In this document: in pieces, positions 11,480 through 24,250 of the stretch
How the letters are laid out: each line of letters begins with the position of its first letter
Numbering within the stretch: position 1 is the stretch's first letter
Source: Deroplatys truncata
Taxonomy: Eukaryota > Arthropoda > Insecta > Mantodea > Mantidae
DNA: 64,000 nucleotides
Assembly (NCBI GenBank): GCA_030765065.1
Contig: CM060978.1
Coordinates: 108,495,192 to 108,559,191, forward strand
Direction of reading: 5' to 3'
Position numbers and translations under genes: made by a program
The notes under the pieces: generated by a model
Seen by the model: the letters and a program-made list of their open reading frames with translations, nothing else
Databases searched by the model: none
What the model was told of the DNA's origin: nothing

Positions 11480-11790
11480 CTCTTTGGCCCCAAAAAACAG
11501 TTACAACATCAAAAACCTACTAAACTCCAAATTAAAAGATGACATCCCACAGGAGAACAAACCAGATCAGCTGCAATGACTGCGGAAAAATCTACATTGG
11601 GCAAACCAAAAGAAATATAAGAACTAGAACAAAAGAACACTTCAGTTACATAGAGCAAATACAGGAAGATAAATAGCAGTAGCTTGGCACTTTTGGAGAG
11701 ACAAACACACCATATACAGAAACCCAAAAATACTAAAAAACATCTCAGGAAAAGCAGAACTTAAAACTTGAGAAAGCATTTATATTTGGA
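11480..11790 (+). pseudogene. GIY-YIG endonuclease remnant of the PLE
   Basis: In one frame it reads QISCNDCGKIYIGQTKR (11563-11613), then RTRTKEHF. The CNDCGKIYIG pattern with the following Arg-rich helix is the Penelope GIY-YIG hallmark. The first GIY triplet is damaged (a frameshift falls just before it). A later stretch AWHFWRDKHTIYRNPK completes the domain end. Confidence 0.6.
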
Positions 11791-11916
11791 AAAACAGAAA
11801 CCGTACTTATAATTTTGAAACCATGCCAGGAGACTTACTTTTGAAGAAGTTCTTCCAACCGCCACCAGAGATCAAGCAAACAAATAAGGCAAAGGATGCG
11901 GGCAGTCAACAGGGAA

Positions 11917-11946
11917 CTGAGGATGGGAGCAATTAACTCCTGAAAC
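11917..11946 (+). ncRNA. Hammerhead-like core (copy D)
   Basis: CTGAGGA (11917-11923), T, then GGAG (11926-11929) pairing with CTCC (11937-11940), T, and GAAA (11942-11945). Compared with the core at 15523, the innermost pair changes from G-C to A-T on both sides, which keeps the stem. Confidence 0.45.
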
Positions 11947-12044
11947 ATGTATTCGTTATAAAAACAAATGATGTAGTGTTACAATCGACTCAATAATTAC
12001 TAATTATAGACACATCACTGTCACAAAGTCCACCAAAGCAATTT

Positions 12045-13373
12045 TATTGTGAATTAAATCCATTTTATTACATAAGTTTAGACAATTATATGTTGTAAGC
12101 CTACATACAGTATTTTGTGACCAGATATTAAAATTTAATGTTTTTCCTACATATCTCCATAACTAAAATTTTCAATAAATAAAATTTATTTTGACATCTC
12201 CTAACAATTCAAGATATTGAGGTTCGACTGTACATTAAATTTTAGTGTGATCAGTCATTGTATATCAAAGGCTTTCAGGTTCCAGTGGACCACCCTGTTC
12301 ATGTATAATCATTTCAGCTTCTGTGTAAAAATGTGGTTCAACAATACATTATAAAAATAAATTAATAAATAATAGATGAAAATGTAGCAGAGCTAGAGAA
12401 TGAGGTGTTTAAACAATGTAAAAAGAAAAGTAATTGTACATGTGTATATTATCAACCTTCAAAACTTTGTTTTTGTCAACTACCATTTACCTGTGGGCTA
12501 TGTATACTCTGCTGCATGAGGCACAACATTTAACTTAAAGTACAGCTTCAAATTGCTGCTTGTTCTCTACCCCTGCTCATCTTGGGAGCTCTATTGTTTG
12601 ATACTGAAACAGGAGTTAAGCACTAGAACAATCTCCATTGCAAAAACTGCATGCATATATTATGAAAGCTGAAAAGGAAATTACATGAATTAAACCACTC
12701 GCAGATTTCATTCTTAATATACTAATGGGTTAAATATTTCTCAAGATTGTTGTATTTGCTTTATTATATGCAATTATGCTTTTAGTTAACTATGGTTTGG
12801 AAAGAAATAACTGTGTACTAATAACTGTTTCAGTTATGACATTAATGAACATGAAGACATTACTAGTTAACCATTAAGTAGAAATGCTGCCATGCATGCT
12901 AAATAGTGAAATTGTCTTTTTGGTTAAGGGCTCTTTTTCTGCTCATTGATAAATCTCTATTAACACCAGTTTACTTAGACATATTGCAGTCTTTATCTTG
13001 TCTTTAAATGATTTACATAGAAATTGATACTTTTTGCACTTTTCTGAAACCTATTAGCATTTGAGCCATTTCTTTTTAGCAAAATATGGGTATACTTGTG
13101 CATGTGTATCTTTGAGGTTTGTAACCATAGTATGGTGTAGCAAGGTTGCATTTTCTAACCAGTTAAAAATCAGGCATTGGTGCCTGCAAACAATTGCACA
13201 AGTTTGCTCAACTAATTACGTTGAATTTGCTGCTACTATGTAGCACTTTCAGTTTTGAGGAGGTAAAGCAACTAATCCTTTTCTAGTAAGGTTGTTAAGT
13301 GATTTTTAACATGTTAGATGTATAGTGGACTTGAGATTAGGTGTTAATATTAATTAATACTAACTCCTCACAG
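12045..13373. other. Intron sequence without recognised elements
   Basis: This is AT-rich intron up to the exon at 13374. No repeat ends or coding signatures were recognised. Confidence 0.45.
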
Positions 13374-13458
13374 AGCATGCTGGACAAGAAGCGTAGTAAA
13401 GGAACAGTGAAACTTGGTACTAACAGTAATACTGGAATGGTTATGTCTCACAAGCAAG
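13374..13458 (+). CDS. CCDC149: CCDC149-like gene, exon
   Basis: The acceptor is CTCCTCACAG before 13374 and the donor is CAAG|GTAAGC at 13458/13459. It starts in phase 0 and reads SMLDKKRSKGTVKLG, ending SHKQ plus one base of a split Val codon. A basic RRKNSKG-like linker followed by ...KQVQ is what I recall for vertebrate CCDC149 at this place. The last base G joins TT of the next exon to give V. Confidence 0.75.
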
Positions 13459-13874
13459 GTAAGCCAAAGCAATTGACTAAAACTATTACTCGGATAGTAA
13501 CAAAACCAAATTCATCAATTATGTAGATGTTTTGGAGTTTAACCGATTTTTGTTAGAAGCTGTAAATATAGAAAATAGCAATTTTTAAATTAAACTTTAG
13601 AGTTGTGGGAGGTTAAAAGTCAACTTATCATGTTGATAGAGTTTTCAAAACTAATGCAGATTCTGAAAATAATTTCAGAAGCAAACTTTTTGCCACATCA
13701 CTACCCTAGTTCAATATCATCTTAAAATTGCTATTTTGTAAAAACAGCAAAGACATTTACTATGAAATGAAATTTGGTTTTGATAAAACTGTTATATCCA
13801 AATTTTCTGAATTAATTAGAAATTAAAATATCTGAATGATCTTTTCTCAGAAAAGCACCCTCAAGCTGCCTTTG

Positions 13875-14690
13875 TAGGACAGAACTCCGCTTAACCAAAC
13901 TAAAGGGGACAGAGGGGACACTTAAGCAGCAAAAAGAAAAAAATAATTGTATTCCAAATGGCTGCAATAATGTTTAATAAAAAACTATTGCTGTATACAG
14001 TTTTAAAATATGTATTACAATATTTACAAAGACTGTTTCTTAAAATCAGTAAGTTTTTTCTAAACTTTCTTCTTGCAATGCTTGCGAGTAGCTGTATCAT
14101 ACCACCATTTGATAAGCTCTTTATCTGTTGGTGTTGATTCACTGCTTTGTTTTACAAAGTGCAAGGCAACCTATAAACAAAACGTTTTGTGTTATTGATA
14201 GTGCTGTAATTCAATATTCCCTGAGTGCCATAATTTAATATTTCCCATTAAGATTTGAATACAAATTTGTAGTGTTCCTTACCGCTAATGCTTTGAATCC
14301 CTCATCCACTGTCACTCTGTTGCTAATGGCTTTGAGTTTCTATTTAATGCTAATTACAACACACTTTCTTTTCGCTGACATGTTAAACACAAATAAACCA
14401 CACTGACTAACACCAGCAGTAAAATAACAGTGGGCCTCTGCATTGAATGCATGCGCAAGCAGTTAATGCGTGTTATAATGATACAATATGTCTTGGAATG
14501 TTGGGGTAGGGGGTGAGGATTAAATGCATACTTTACCCAGTAGGTACCTGCATTGGAATTTAGGGCTGAGGCAAACAAACATTGTCAATGGCCACAGCAA
14601 TGTTGCCATTGTTAATTTGAGCATCTCATATTTTTTCGTTAATGTTTTCTAACTTTTTGATATTGTGGTTAAGTGGGATTTTGCCATATG
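13875..14690 (-). mobile_element. Decayed, internally deleted Tigger/pogo element
   Basis: Imperfect terminal repeats are seen: CAGAACTCCGCTTAACCA (13879) and TGGTTAAGTGGGATTTTGCC near 14667 (inverse of ..AAAATCCCACTTAACCA). On the - strand, 14385-14280 reads MSAKRKCVVISIK, a stop, then KLKAISN, the CENP-B-like N-terminal helix-turn-helix start. Around 14150-14090 TPTDKELIKWWYDTATR-like coding follows. Most of the DDE domain is gone. Confidence 0.55.
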
Positions 14691-15132
14691 TGAAAAACTA
14701 TGGATTTATTTCACTTCAGAGTATTCTTAATGCTAGAAGTTGGGTAATTATAGACCAGGATAGAGAACTGTGCTTAAGTAATGAATTTTGTAAATGAGCA
14801 CTGCTCATGGCTGTTTATTTTGCTTCTTTAAGGCTAAAGGTGCTCTTGAGTTTTAGTGTGTAGATAGATTTGCATGTTAGACCTTGAATTACTAGGGAAT
14901 ACATCAGTTCCCAGTTTAAGGGAACTCACATGTTAAGAGCAACACAAAAATTCAGATTAATTGGTTCTGGGGATGAGGGGATATCTTTTGTCATTAAATA
15001 GTTTTCTATCTGTTTAATCAAATATTCATCCCATGCCAGGAATATATTTTATCCCTTGATCGAACCTTCATTTTTCTTTTGGTTAAACATTTTGGATTTT
15101 GAAATTAACTGTGATCGTTCTAATTGTTGCAG

Positions 15133-15277
15133 TTCAACAATTGCTGGAGAAAGGCACTTCTGCACAATTGCCTAATACTGCTGCTACACTGTCAGACATG
15201 AAGTCCCTTTGTCTTGCATTATTAGAAGCTCTTGGAGACAAAACATTAGCACTGGCACACCAGAAAAAGGCCAACAA
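15133..15277 (+). CDS. CCDC149: CCDC149-like gene, exon
   Basis: The acceptor is AATTGTTGCAG before 15133 and the donor is CAA|GTAAGT at 15277/15278. It reads (V)QQLLEKGTSAQLPNTAAT, then SDMKSLCLALLEALGDK and HQKKANK. The pattern VQxLL...SxSDLKSLxxALLExxxxK...HQxxTNKILxxR is the best-conserved block I recall from CCDC149, so this exon carries most of the weight of the identification. It ends with two bases of a Lys codon completed by the next exon. Confidence 0.82.
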
Positions 15278-15384
15278 GTAAGTAAAAGAAAATGAACAAA
15301 AAGGACAAAGCAAAACAAAAAAGAGGGGAGGTTAGAAAGTTGCGTGAAAACATAATATTTTTTACGTTGATATTGTAATGAAAA

Positions 15385-15622
15385 GAAGCTAGAAACAGTG
15401 ATGTGTATTGAATTTATTTAAAGGTGAGTCGGAATTGTTACACTAACATCACTTAAGTTTACTCACTTAACATGTTTCGGGAAACGATTGTTCCCATCCT
15501 CAGAAGGTACCTTCTGAACCTTCTGAGGATGGGAACAATCGTTTCCTGAAACATGTTAAGTGAGTAAACTTAAGTGATGTTAGTGTAACAATTCCGACTC
15601 ACCTTTAAATAAATAATATTTT
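15385..15622. mobile_element. Palindromic Penelope-tail element, copy E
   Basis: The left arm starts with AGCTAGAAACAGTGATGTGT and GGTGAGTCGGAATTGTTACA. The right arm ends with the complement of the latter (TGTAACAATTCCGACTCACC, near 15584). Both arms carry GTGATGTTAGTGTAACA and a CTGAGGATGGGAAC core. The arms meet at AAGGTACCTT (15505-15514) with almost no spacer. It sits about 110 bp after the exon at 15133-15277. Confidence 0.7.
15523..15552 (+). ncRNA. Hammerhead-like core (copy E, right arm)
   Basis: CTGAGGA (15523-15529), T, GGAA (15532-15535) pairing with TTCC (15543-15546), T, and GAAA (15548-15551). The left arm carries the matching core on the - strand, with CTGAGGA at 15497-15503. 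Confidence 0.42.
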
Positions 15623-17380
15623 TTATCTAAAAGTATACATGTAAAACCACCCGTATCTTCAATTTGCAATATAACAGTAAGACTTACTGTTGTGCATATC
15701 GGTATGTTCTATCCCCAGTTTTTATACTTAATTTATTTTGCTTCCAATACTTTATACATTTGTAATTCTAGAAGCATACTATGTACTAATTTATATTACC
15801 AGTGGAGAGAAAAAATATAGAATAAAAATTGGAACAACATAAAGATGGAAATTTTGGTTTTAAAAGTGTTGGGAAATAATAGGGAAGGTAAGAGAGAAAT
15901 GGTGGAGAAAAATTATGAGGACCAAAGAGGAATATAGGGAAAATAATAATTGAAATTAGCAAAATTAGAGATGTAAAATTTAACCATTCCTGTCAGGATG
16001 CGGACATAATTGCAAGCAAGTGAAGTTTTTTTTTTTTTTTAACTGAGCATTTGTGGCTGGATCTATCTAATGCTTTGCACACTCATTGTCAGATGTCAGC
16101 TGTATGCAAGGATGCTATTTGTAACCATTAAAACTTGTTTAAGTGGGATTCCCAGCCATAAGTTTATAAGGCTGTATGCATGTGTGTGTGAATAGTTCCG
16201 TCTTTTTATAGATTTTTCCATGGTATGCAAAGATGGCATTGAAGTGAACACTGACAGATTGCGAAATAATATCAGTATTCAATGAATTCAGTAACAATTC
16301 TTCTCATTTCATGTTATTTGACTCAGAAGTAGAAAAAAAGAAAGAAATAGAAGCCGCTCTATGCAAGCTGGGTGCAACAACAGCTCAAATGATCCGAGTG
16401 ATGACAGTGATGAGTGCTAGATTCAAAGGTGCTATATGCTGTTACCAATAATGGTACTTTAATTGACAAGCGCCCAATTCCATCCAGATAAGTGTTCCAA
16501 GGTTTATCAAACAAAGAAAACATACTAAGAGTGAGCTTATGAGTGTGTAACCCCAATTTTTGTGTATATAGCTTTCAGCACACAGATCGTTTTTGCTCAC
16601 AACATAAAGTCAGGTATGATCACCTGTATTTACACAATATTAGTTATCATCTACATGAATAATAGCAGTCTTGTAAAATTGTAATAGTTGAATAAGTAAA
16701 CCATTCATTCATATCATCAGTCAGTTTAAACACTACATTCTGTAGTGGCTCAGCTCACATTTTTACTTTTCCTATTAATTGTTCATATCCACTCTGTAGA
16801 TGGGAATCACCCAAGTTTATTACAATTGTTTTTAACCTTTCCTTTATTGCAACTCTTTTGTGTATATTTCTCATATTTATCTCAATTTCTTCCTGCAGTT
16901 CTTTTCTTATTACATGAATAATATATGAATATTTTTTTAAGCCTTCAGAATCCTTTCAGTTTTGGTACTCCTGCCTGTCTAATATTCCAAATATTTAAGG
17001 TTATTTGCACTTCATCTTTCAATGCTTCCTCCATAGGCGTATAGGCTTAGCTTCTGCTCTGTCAGTAAATATAAGATTACATCTGTATATCTCCTCTTCT
17101 TATTACACATTCTTAGATTCACCACCTCTACTTGCTTTCTGTGTTCTTCACTGCATCAAACTCACACGGATGATCAAGGTCTGCAGTTCATACATAGTAA
17201 AATGGGTGTTAGCACTGCTACTTTAATAAACTATTATTACAAAAGCTTATTCTTCAATCTACTTCATGTTAAACAAGATAAACACTTGCAGAAATGTTTT
17301 ATTACAGATTTCCTTGTAGGTGCAAGGGGATTAGGGGAATACAGTAGGCTTAAGCAATAGTCAAGTCTTATGAGAGCTGG
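15622..17380. other. Intron sequence, mostly unrecognised
   Basis: A poly-T run is seen at 16027-16041. The short stretch near 16330-16440 (LGATTAQMIRVMTVMSAR) looks vaguely protein-like but has no recognised family. No other structure was identified. Confidence 0.4.
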
Positions 17381-17384
17381 TTGC

Positions 17385-18950
17385 TATGTGATGGCTTTGA
17401 AATTCATTCTCTTTGCATGAATGAAAAAACGAATAGTGATTTCAACTTGAGAAAATTTATTTGAAAATTCAAACCAATAACAAAGAGTATCTCAGAAATG
17501 GTTAACGCCACAAAAAATATTATTTGGCATAAATTGTGTGCTTTAACGAAGTATACATTTTTTTGTGTAGTAAGATTTTGTCTATCACTTGCAGTTTACA
17601 AATTATACAAAAGCCATTTAGAATGAAGAGGACTTCACAGGCTATTTCCAGAAAATTCAAGATCTATATTTTATTTATCATGAAAATATCTTGGACATAT
17701 GGTATTTTAATCAAAAACAGTATAGTCATTTTTGGGAGGGGGGACAAAGAAAATTTTCCAAGTAAAGGGTAGTTTGATTTGAGAGGGATTTTCTTGAAAA
17801 TCTTTGTATCACATTTTTGGAAGTTGTAGAACTTAAATACCAAGTTTGGTATTCATTGGACTCTTGCACCCACACACCCACCCACCCCCACCCATGCTCT
17901 CTCTCTCACTCTCTCCCTCCCCCCCATAAATGCTATTTTTACTTTCTCTACTACGTATAGTAAGATGGGGAAGTATTGTATTCCACCCAAAAATTCGATA
18001 CCGAGATTTCACCAGAAATACATGTTTTGAGACCCCCTGAATCCAAAAAGAGCATTTTTGGAAACATGTCCGTGTGTGTGTGTGCGTGCGAGAACAGCAT
18101 AACTCAGAAACGAACAGTCGGATAAACACCAAACTTGGTATTTAGGTTCAGTATCTTCCAGAGATGCGACACAAAGGTTTTCAAGAAAATCTCCCCACCA
18201 CAGAGTACCCTTTACATGGAACATTTATCGAAAACTTTAATTTTCTCAAAAGTGGCTCTAACGATTTTGATTAAAATATCATATGTTTAAGATATTTTCA
18301 TGACAAATAAAACGTATATCTTGAATTTTCTGGGAATGTCTCCAAAAGTATTCTTCATTGTGAACGACTTTTAGTAAACTGGTAAACCATAAAAGATAGA
18401 CAAAATTTTACTACACAAAAGATGTAGAGCATTAAAATACACAATTTATGTCATATACATTTTTGTTGTTGAGTGAACCATTTTCGAGATATTGCTTGTT
18501 ATTCCCTTAAATTTTTCAATACTTATTTTCTCAAATGGGAATTCGTTATTCATTTTTTTGTCTTGGATATGCAAAGAGTATTAATCTGTGGCAAAGGTAA
18601 TAGTGCTGCACCTAGCAACAAACTATTAAGAGATATGTATTTGTTTAAAGGCTACTGTATTTCTATATTGCCCTTGTAAATATATATTCCCCTTACATCT
18701 ACAAGAAAATTAGCAATAAGATAGAGTGTGCAAATGTTTATCTCGATTAACATGAAATAGATGGAGAATAAGCGTTTGTAAAAATAGTTTGTACAAGAGT
18801 AGAGAAAGTCATGTGAGTGTAACACATCAGATTTTTTGGGTTCAGGTGCCCTCAAAATATCTATTTCTGGTGAGGATATGGTATGAATTTTTGGGGTAGA
18901 ATACAATACTTCCTCTACTTACTGTAACTGTAGTAGAGAAAGTAAAAAAC
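17385..18950 (-). repeat. ACT repeat in reverse orientation, split by copy 2
   Basis: 17385-17860 is the reverse complement of the right two-thirds of the ACT family, up to the TTTGGTATTTAGG landmark. 18838-18950 is the reverse complement of its left end and finishes with AGTAGAGAAAGTAAAAAA. The forward copy at 17936-18837 lies between, inserted in the (GT)n-rich part near a C-rich run (17868-17925). Confidence 0.6.
17936..18837 (+). repeat. ACT interspersed repeat, copy 2
   Basis: The left end is TTTTTACTTTCTCTACTACG and the right end is GTAGAGAAAGTCATGTGAGT...CAGATTTTTT. It is less diverged than copy 1 and close to copies 3 and 6. It carries a GTGTGTGTGTGCGTGCG stretch near 18073. Confidence 0.8.
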
Positions 18951-19500
18951 AAGAGTCTCTTAATATTGAAGTGTGCAGCTTACATTGCTGAAAAATTCAA
19001 ACTGAAAATGAATATATTGAAAATAATTACTTGTCTTAAAACTTAATTAGCTCCTCATTTTTCTTTCATATCTCTAATATTTTCCATTTGTAGGAAATTC
19101 AGTGCTAATAAAGGGGACTTGACATGTATTCTACAGAAAATTAAGAATGTGTATTTTATTTGTCTTGCCAATATCTCAGACATGATATTTTAACCAAAAT
19201 TGATAAGAGCTATGTTTGAGAGTGTCAACAATAATAACAAAAAGAATTCCACGTAAAATGTGTTGAATGGCTGAAATTCCCTGAAAATCTTAAGCTTGCA
19301 CCCTAGTTGTTTGACTTCAGCATGAAATGTAGTATTTCTCCAACTTTTCATTTTTTAATTCTGCTGTTCAAAGACACACTGACACCATATTCAATACGCT
19401 TCGAAATCTGGGTTTTTGGTGAATTTTTGGTATTGAATTTTTGGTATTAAATTTTTGGGTTGAATGCAATATTTCCGTAAGTACGAAGAAGCAAAGAAAG
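18951..19500 (-). repeat. ACT repeat in reverse orientation, degraded
   Basis: Landmarks on the - strand are present but eroded, for example the inverse of TTTTGATTAAAATA near 19185-19205 and AATTTTTGG/AAATTTTTGGGT near 19425-19460. Confidence 0.45.
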
Positions 19501-21141
19501 CTAAGATGGTGCATTGGACAAATTAAAAAAGTTTAAAGCTTATTCTAGGTCTTAAAAATGTATAGAAGGGGGAGAGTTTTGGTTTTCTACATTAAATAAA
19601 TTTCTTTAAAAAATCAACACAGTACCAAAAAAGCTATATAGTATACTTTGATTTATCTTAGAAATGAACTTATGATGGAGGTTTCTTAGATGATACAGCA
19701 TGTGATGGACAGCACTGTGTGAGGGAGCAAAAAATATTGACCTATGCTGTGAGAGAAGGATGGCAAACTAGGTAACCCATTCTTGTCATATGATGGGCTC
19801 TACTTTCATAAATTAGTAATCACATTTAAATCACATGATAATATTTACTCAATGTGTTTTTTTTTTTGTCACTTTCATATTATACTAGTCTTTAACAATA
19901 AAATATAAGTATTTTTAGCTGTTTTGTCATAAAATATATTCCTTTAATTAAATACTTTTTTAAGAGCGCCTCCTAGTCAAACACACATTTATGTATGAAA
20001 AATACATCGGTACTGTAATGTGAATATCACTGAATTATCAAAGCTACAGCCATGATTTTTTTTCACTGCACATTCCACACTATACTTGCCAGTCTCTATA
20101 CTTGAAGCAGAAGGTGCAAAGAGATGCATATGACAACCATGTAAGCTAATGCATAGAAATACAAATGTTAGGTTGCCGAAGTTCATTTAGGTATTATTAT
20201 TTAAGCAACTATCTGTTCTAATGAGTATAAAATGTTGCACCCAGAAAATAGTATTTCTAACAAAATGAGTGAATTAGTTTTTCAATATTCTTAATTTTTT
20301 AGTAAAAATCACAGCTAATTTATAATTTAAAAATTTTAGCTGAGTTTTTTTCAATGCATAAAATTATTGTTTCTGAATTATTTTAAGATTATGGTAAAAC
20401 TGTTTAATCCACTTTAAAGTTCGTATGAAAATTTCAGCTTCCTGGGTGCAACAGTTTTGGGGATAGTGATACCTAACTGTAGAAAGTTTCAGTTACGGGA
20501 AAATGCAAAAAACCACAACCAGTGCATATTTAGTATTTAAAGATGAGATGTATTTAATTGCAAATTTGACAACTATAAAATGTGCAACAACCCATAAATT
20601 AATATCAATGGATTCAGAAAATAATTGAGATTTCAATAGCATAAAAAAAAAATTGGTTTGTTTGAATTGATTGACAGAAGGTGCCCTTCAGATTAAAAAG
20701 CAAAATCTGTGCAACTGCAATCAAATGTAATCCCTTCATCATCCACGCATTTTACATGGGCCCTGTCCATCCTTTACCAAGCCACATTTGATTGAAGTCG
20801 TAATTCAAACTCATAATGTTTGACTTTGAATAGATGGCCAGTCCATTTCATCTTGCCTTAACAGTCATGGCTATTTGAATCACTTCCATTAAAGGTGCCT
20901 GCGATGGATATATAAACCGGTTTAGCAATTAGAAGAAGAGTGGTATATGTAAGCAAAATAATAGTCATTAGGGTATTTAAATAAGATGCCAATGGGATAA
21001 GGAGCTAAGTTCATGAATAAGGATGTGGTCTTCTGCAGTATTAATATGGTTAAGCTGGTGTGTGCACACTACTTGATTGTTTCAATGTAACTTATGTCCG
21101 AGTTATATTGGTTATATATAGCAAATATTTTTTATCTTCAG
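19500..21141. other. Intron sequence without recognised elements
   Basis: This is AT-rich intron, with a somewhat less AT-rich stretch at 20690-20960 that has no recognised family. Confidence 0.4.
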
Positions 21142-21353
21142 AATTTTAGCCACTCGCATCTCGGAGCTGGAACAACGTTTGGAAGCTGCCGAGGGAGGTC
21201 ATGTTGCTGCATTTCCTTCGCAGTTACTGCTAGAAGGTTACACCAGCTCCGAAGTTGATCATGATGTAGGACATATATTATCTTCCTCTACAAGAACAGA
21301 GCAGTCTGATTCTGAAGGTGAATGCATTAACAATGTAGGCCGAGAAAATCAGC
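21142..21353 (+). CDS. CCDC149: CCDC149-like gene, exon
   Basis: The acceptor is TTATCTTCAG before 21142 and the donor is CAGC|GTAAGT at 21353/21354. After the split Lys codon it reads ILATRISELEQRLEAAEGG, then a Ser/Asp/Glu-rich part (SSSTRTEQSDSEGE) ending GRENQ. ILxxRxxELEKxL is the end of the conserved CCDC149 coiled coil as I recall it; the acidic Ser-rich part is lineage-specific and probably unstructured. It ends with one base (C) of a split His codon. Confidence 0.78.
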
Positions 21354-22939
21354 GTAAGTTCCTTTTAAGTTATTCATATGTTTTTGTGTGAAATGTTTTG
21401 CTTTTGCTCTCAGTATATTATTTGTGCAACACAATTTGTGCTGGCTGTGTGATATCAGTAACATGTTTTTGAGCAACAACCTACAGTTAATAATGGGAGC
21501 AGTTTTAGCCAATCTCTATAATATTAAATTCCCATATATTGGGTACCCTTTTCTCCCATGCATTTAACCACATAGTGATGATGTTTTAAGAGAGTATCTT
21601 TTTATTCCTTGTGAGTATGTTAAACTAAAAATTAATCCACCAAGTCATTAGTTTTTATGAAAAACTTCTTTTGTTATAAATTATTATTACCATCTTAATT
21701 TGTTTACTCGAACAAAAAAAAAATTGCATTCAATTCTTTGCATATAGTGTGGTTTCTGAGGAAGGTATGCCAATATAACAGAAAGAATAAAACTGTGGAA
21801 ATTAGCATTAAAGTTTTGCATGTTGCTAACTGTACTTGATGAATATTTAGACTGAATACTTGTTCCATGACTACCTCATCATCATGGTAAGGGTTTTCCT
21901 GTTTAAATTCAGGTTTCCACATGTTCCACCTTTATTTTGTTTTCCTTTGTAGAATTAACATTTCAGTGGAACCCCTATTTTACACTCTCTGAATTTATGT
22001 TTTCCCGCATTCTATACCATTAATTTAAAGTCCCAACTTAATGTCAATTTTGCGTTCTCCAATTTTACATTTTCCTCGATCTTGCATGGGAATATTTGTA
22101 CCCCGCGATACTTAACAGCTTGATTATTCGCAAGATATGACGTCACAATACAGTTGATAGCAGCACCATCAGCAGCTGGCTGTACCATCCTACTTCTGTT
22201 TGAATTTTCATTTCCGTAAGCGTGCTGGTTGCCATCACAATTGCATGCTTAATTGTGTTCAGTCGGCCGTCCTCGTGTGTATTTGCTACTACGTTGCGCT
22301 TGCAGCGGCAAGAGGTTATTTACACGACATGTTGTTTACCAGTTGGTACTTGTTCTATGGTGTTTTCATTATACCCTTTTATGGTTTCTTTATGTTAGCA
22401 ATTCAGCTCACTGGATTCTGTGATCCAGCTTTTAATAATGGCTCTGATTCCAGCTAAAAATGGCAGAATGCATTTCCCATCTCTGAGAAGATAGACATTC
22501 TTGTGCAAGTTGATGTCCATGTAGGTATGCTCATTGATTTAGCGTCACATCAACATTAAATACTAATAGTGAAAAAATGCAGTACATCTAGAAATGTTTT
22601 GCAAACTGTGCCACTTTCTCTAAGGGGAGGAAATCATTAAAAACTTTGCCTCTTGAAGAACATGCCTTGGTCATGCTTGCATCCTGGCACCTTACTTTCA
22701 CCTGGCTTAGGCCCTTGTGGCCGGCCAATACATCCTCACCATTGAATACGCTGGTGCAACAGCGGTACAGCCGCACTATCACCCATGAATTCCTTTTTTT
22801 ACTTCTTCCATTTTCCTTCCGGTGGAGGAGTTTTTAGTGAGTATGCCGACTATTGTTGAGTCCCAACTCTCAGTTCCGACTCCCATCGGGGCTGGGGTTA
22901 GTGATTAAATCATTTTCTCCTCCACTTGGGGGGGGGGAA

Positions 22940-24250
22940 GAAGTAGAAACTTCCCTTTCAAAGTGGTTCAAACAAGCTCACATGGCAAATGCTTCCTCGA
23001 CGGCATGCATTTAAAGGGGAAAGCCCTCTTCTACATTGCTGCAAAACTTGGGATTGATGATTTCAAGGCATCAAACGGTTGGATCGATTGCTTTAAGAAA
23101 TGGCATAATTTGGTTTACAAGTCTGTTTCTGGAGAAAGAGCTAGTAGATCCCAAAACTGTTGCCAAATGGAAGGATGAACTCCAGGAGCTGGTGGAAGGC
23201 TATAACCTGAAGGACATCTACAATGCAGATGAAACTGGCCTTTTTTTTAATCTAGCACTGAAGAAAACCCTGACCTACAAAGGTGAGCCATGTCATGGTG
23301 GTACAAAATCCAAGCAGTGGTTGACTGTACTGCTCACTTGCAATGCAGATGGCTCTGATAAATTACCTCCACTGGTTATTGGGAAATATAATAAGTCACA
23401 GTGCTTTAAGGGATTTAAAACGCTGCCAACCAAATACAAGGCCAACTCAAAACTCCTAGGTCATGACAGTAATATTTGAGGATTACCTGCTCCAACTGGA
23501 TTGTCAAATGGGTACTAAGAACAGACGAATCCTTCTCTTTGTAGACCAGTGTGCAGCACATCCTAAAGATACAACTGCCCTAAAGAATGTTCAGTAGTGT
23601 TCTTTCCTCCCAACTGCACCTGCAAGCTACAGCTACTGGACCTGGGAATGGTCAGAACATTCAAGTGCCATTAATGAAAGCAGATGGTAAGGAAAGCAAT
23701 GGCTTTGATAGATGGGGAACTTCTACAAGATGCTTCCAAGCTATGTCTGAGCATCCTTTCTGCTATGAATTATATTTCAGAGGCCTGGCGAACTATTGGT
23801 CCTGCAACAATCCAGAACTACTTCAACAGAGGTGGATTTCCTATCCCAGAAGGATGAATTGATGAAGTCTGTTCGACAGATCAAGAGAAGCATGAATGGG
23901 AATCCATACAACCTACTGGTGTGGAATTTGATGATTATGTTGCTCGTGATGATCAAGTAAACGTTTGTGAAGTGCAAAGCATTGACCAAGTGCTTAATGA
24001 TAACTTTATGCCAGTCATGGAAGAAGAAGGCAAAGTAAATCAAGATTGTATGTGCTATGAGGTAAATGTAGAGAATATTAAATTCATAGATGATGTACAA
24101 GGTTTGCAAAATACAAGAGCATATTTCCAAAAGTTCAGTGTTACTGATGAAATGTTTACCTACTATATGCCGAAAAATGAACTGTACAGACTAAAAGAAC
24201 AAGAACACACAAAACAAACATCTTTGTTAGGGTGGCTTAAAAAGTGAGAA
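22940..24250 (+). pseudogene. Tigger-type DDE transposase, frameshifted
   Basis: The frames line up as a CENP-B/Tigger protein: AAKLGIDDFKASNGWIDCFK (23038-23097, HTH_Tnp_Tc5 end), DIYNADETGLFFNLA (first catalytic Asp, near 23215), LPPLVIGKYNKSQCF, then LLFVDQCAAHP (second Asp, near 23535), PPNCT in place of PPNTT (23608), and a C-terminal acidic region ending LLGWLKK at 24247. At least three frameshifts and several stops make it non-functional. Confidence 0.75.

Larger units (their letters stand above)
11027..12045 (+). mobile_element. Penelope-like element (5'-truncated), copy D
   Basis: It opens with a short inverted tail, GTCGATTGTAACACTACATC (11032), whose complement GATGTAGTGTTACAATCGAC lies at 11971. 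Between them are an RT C-terminal/linker frame (11059-11412), a GIY-YIG-type nuclease remnant (near 11563-11660), a 3' region with GCCACCAGAG, and a hammerhead-like core at 11917. The tail continues with GACACATCACTGTCACAAAG. The missing upstream RT and the inverted tail on the left are typical of the copies in this window. Confidence 0.7.
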
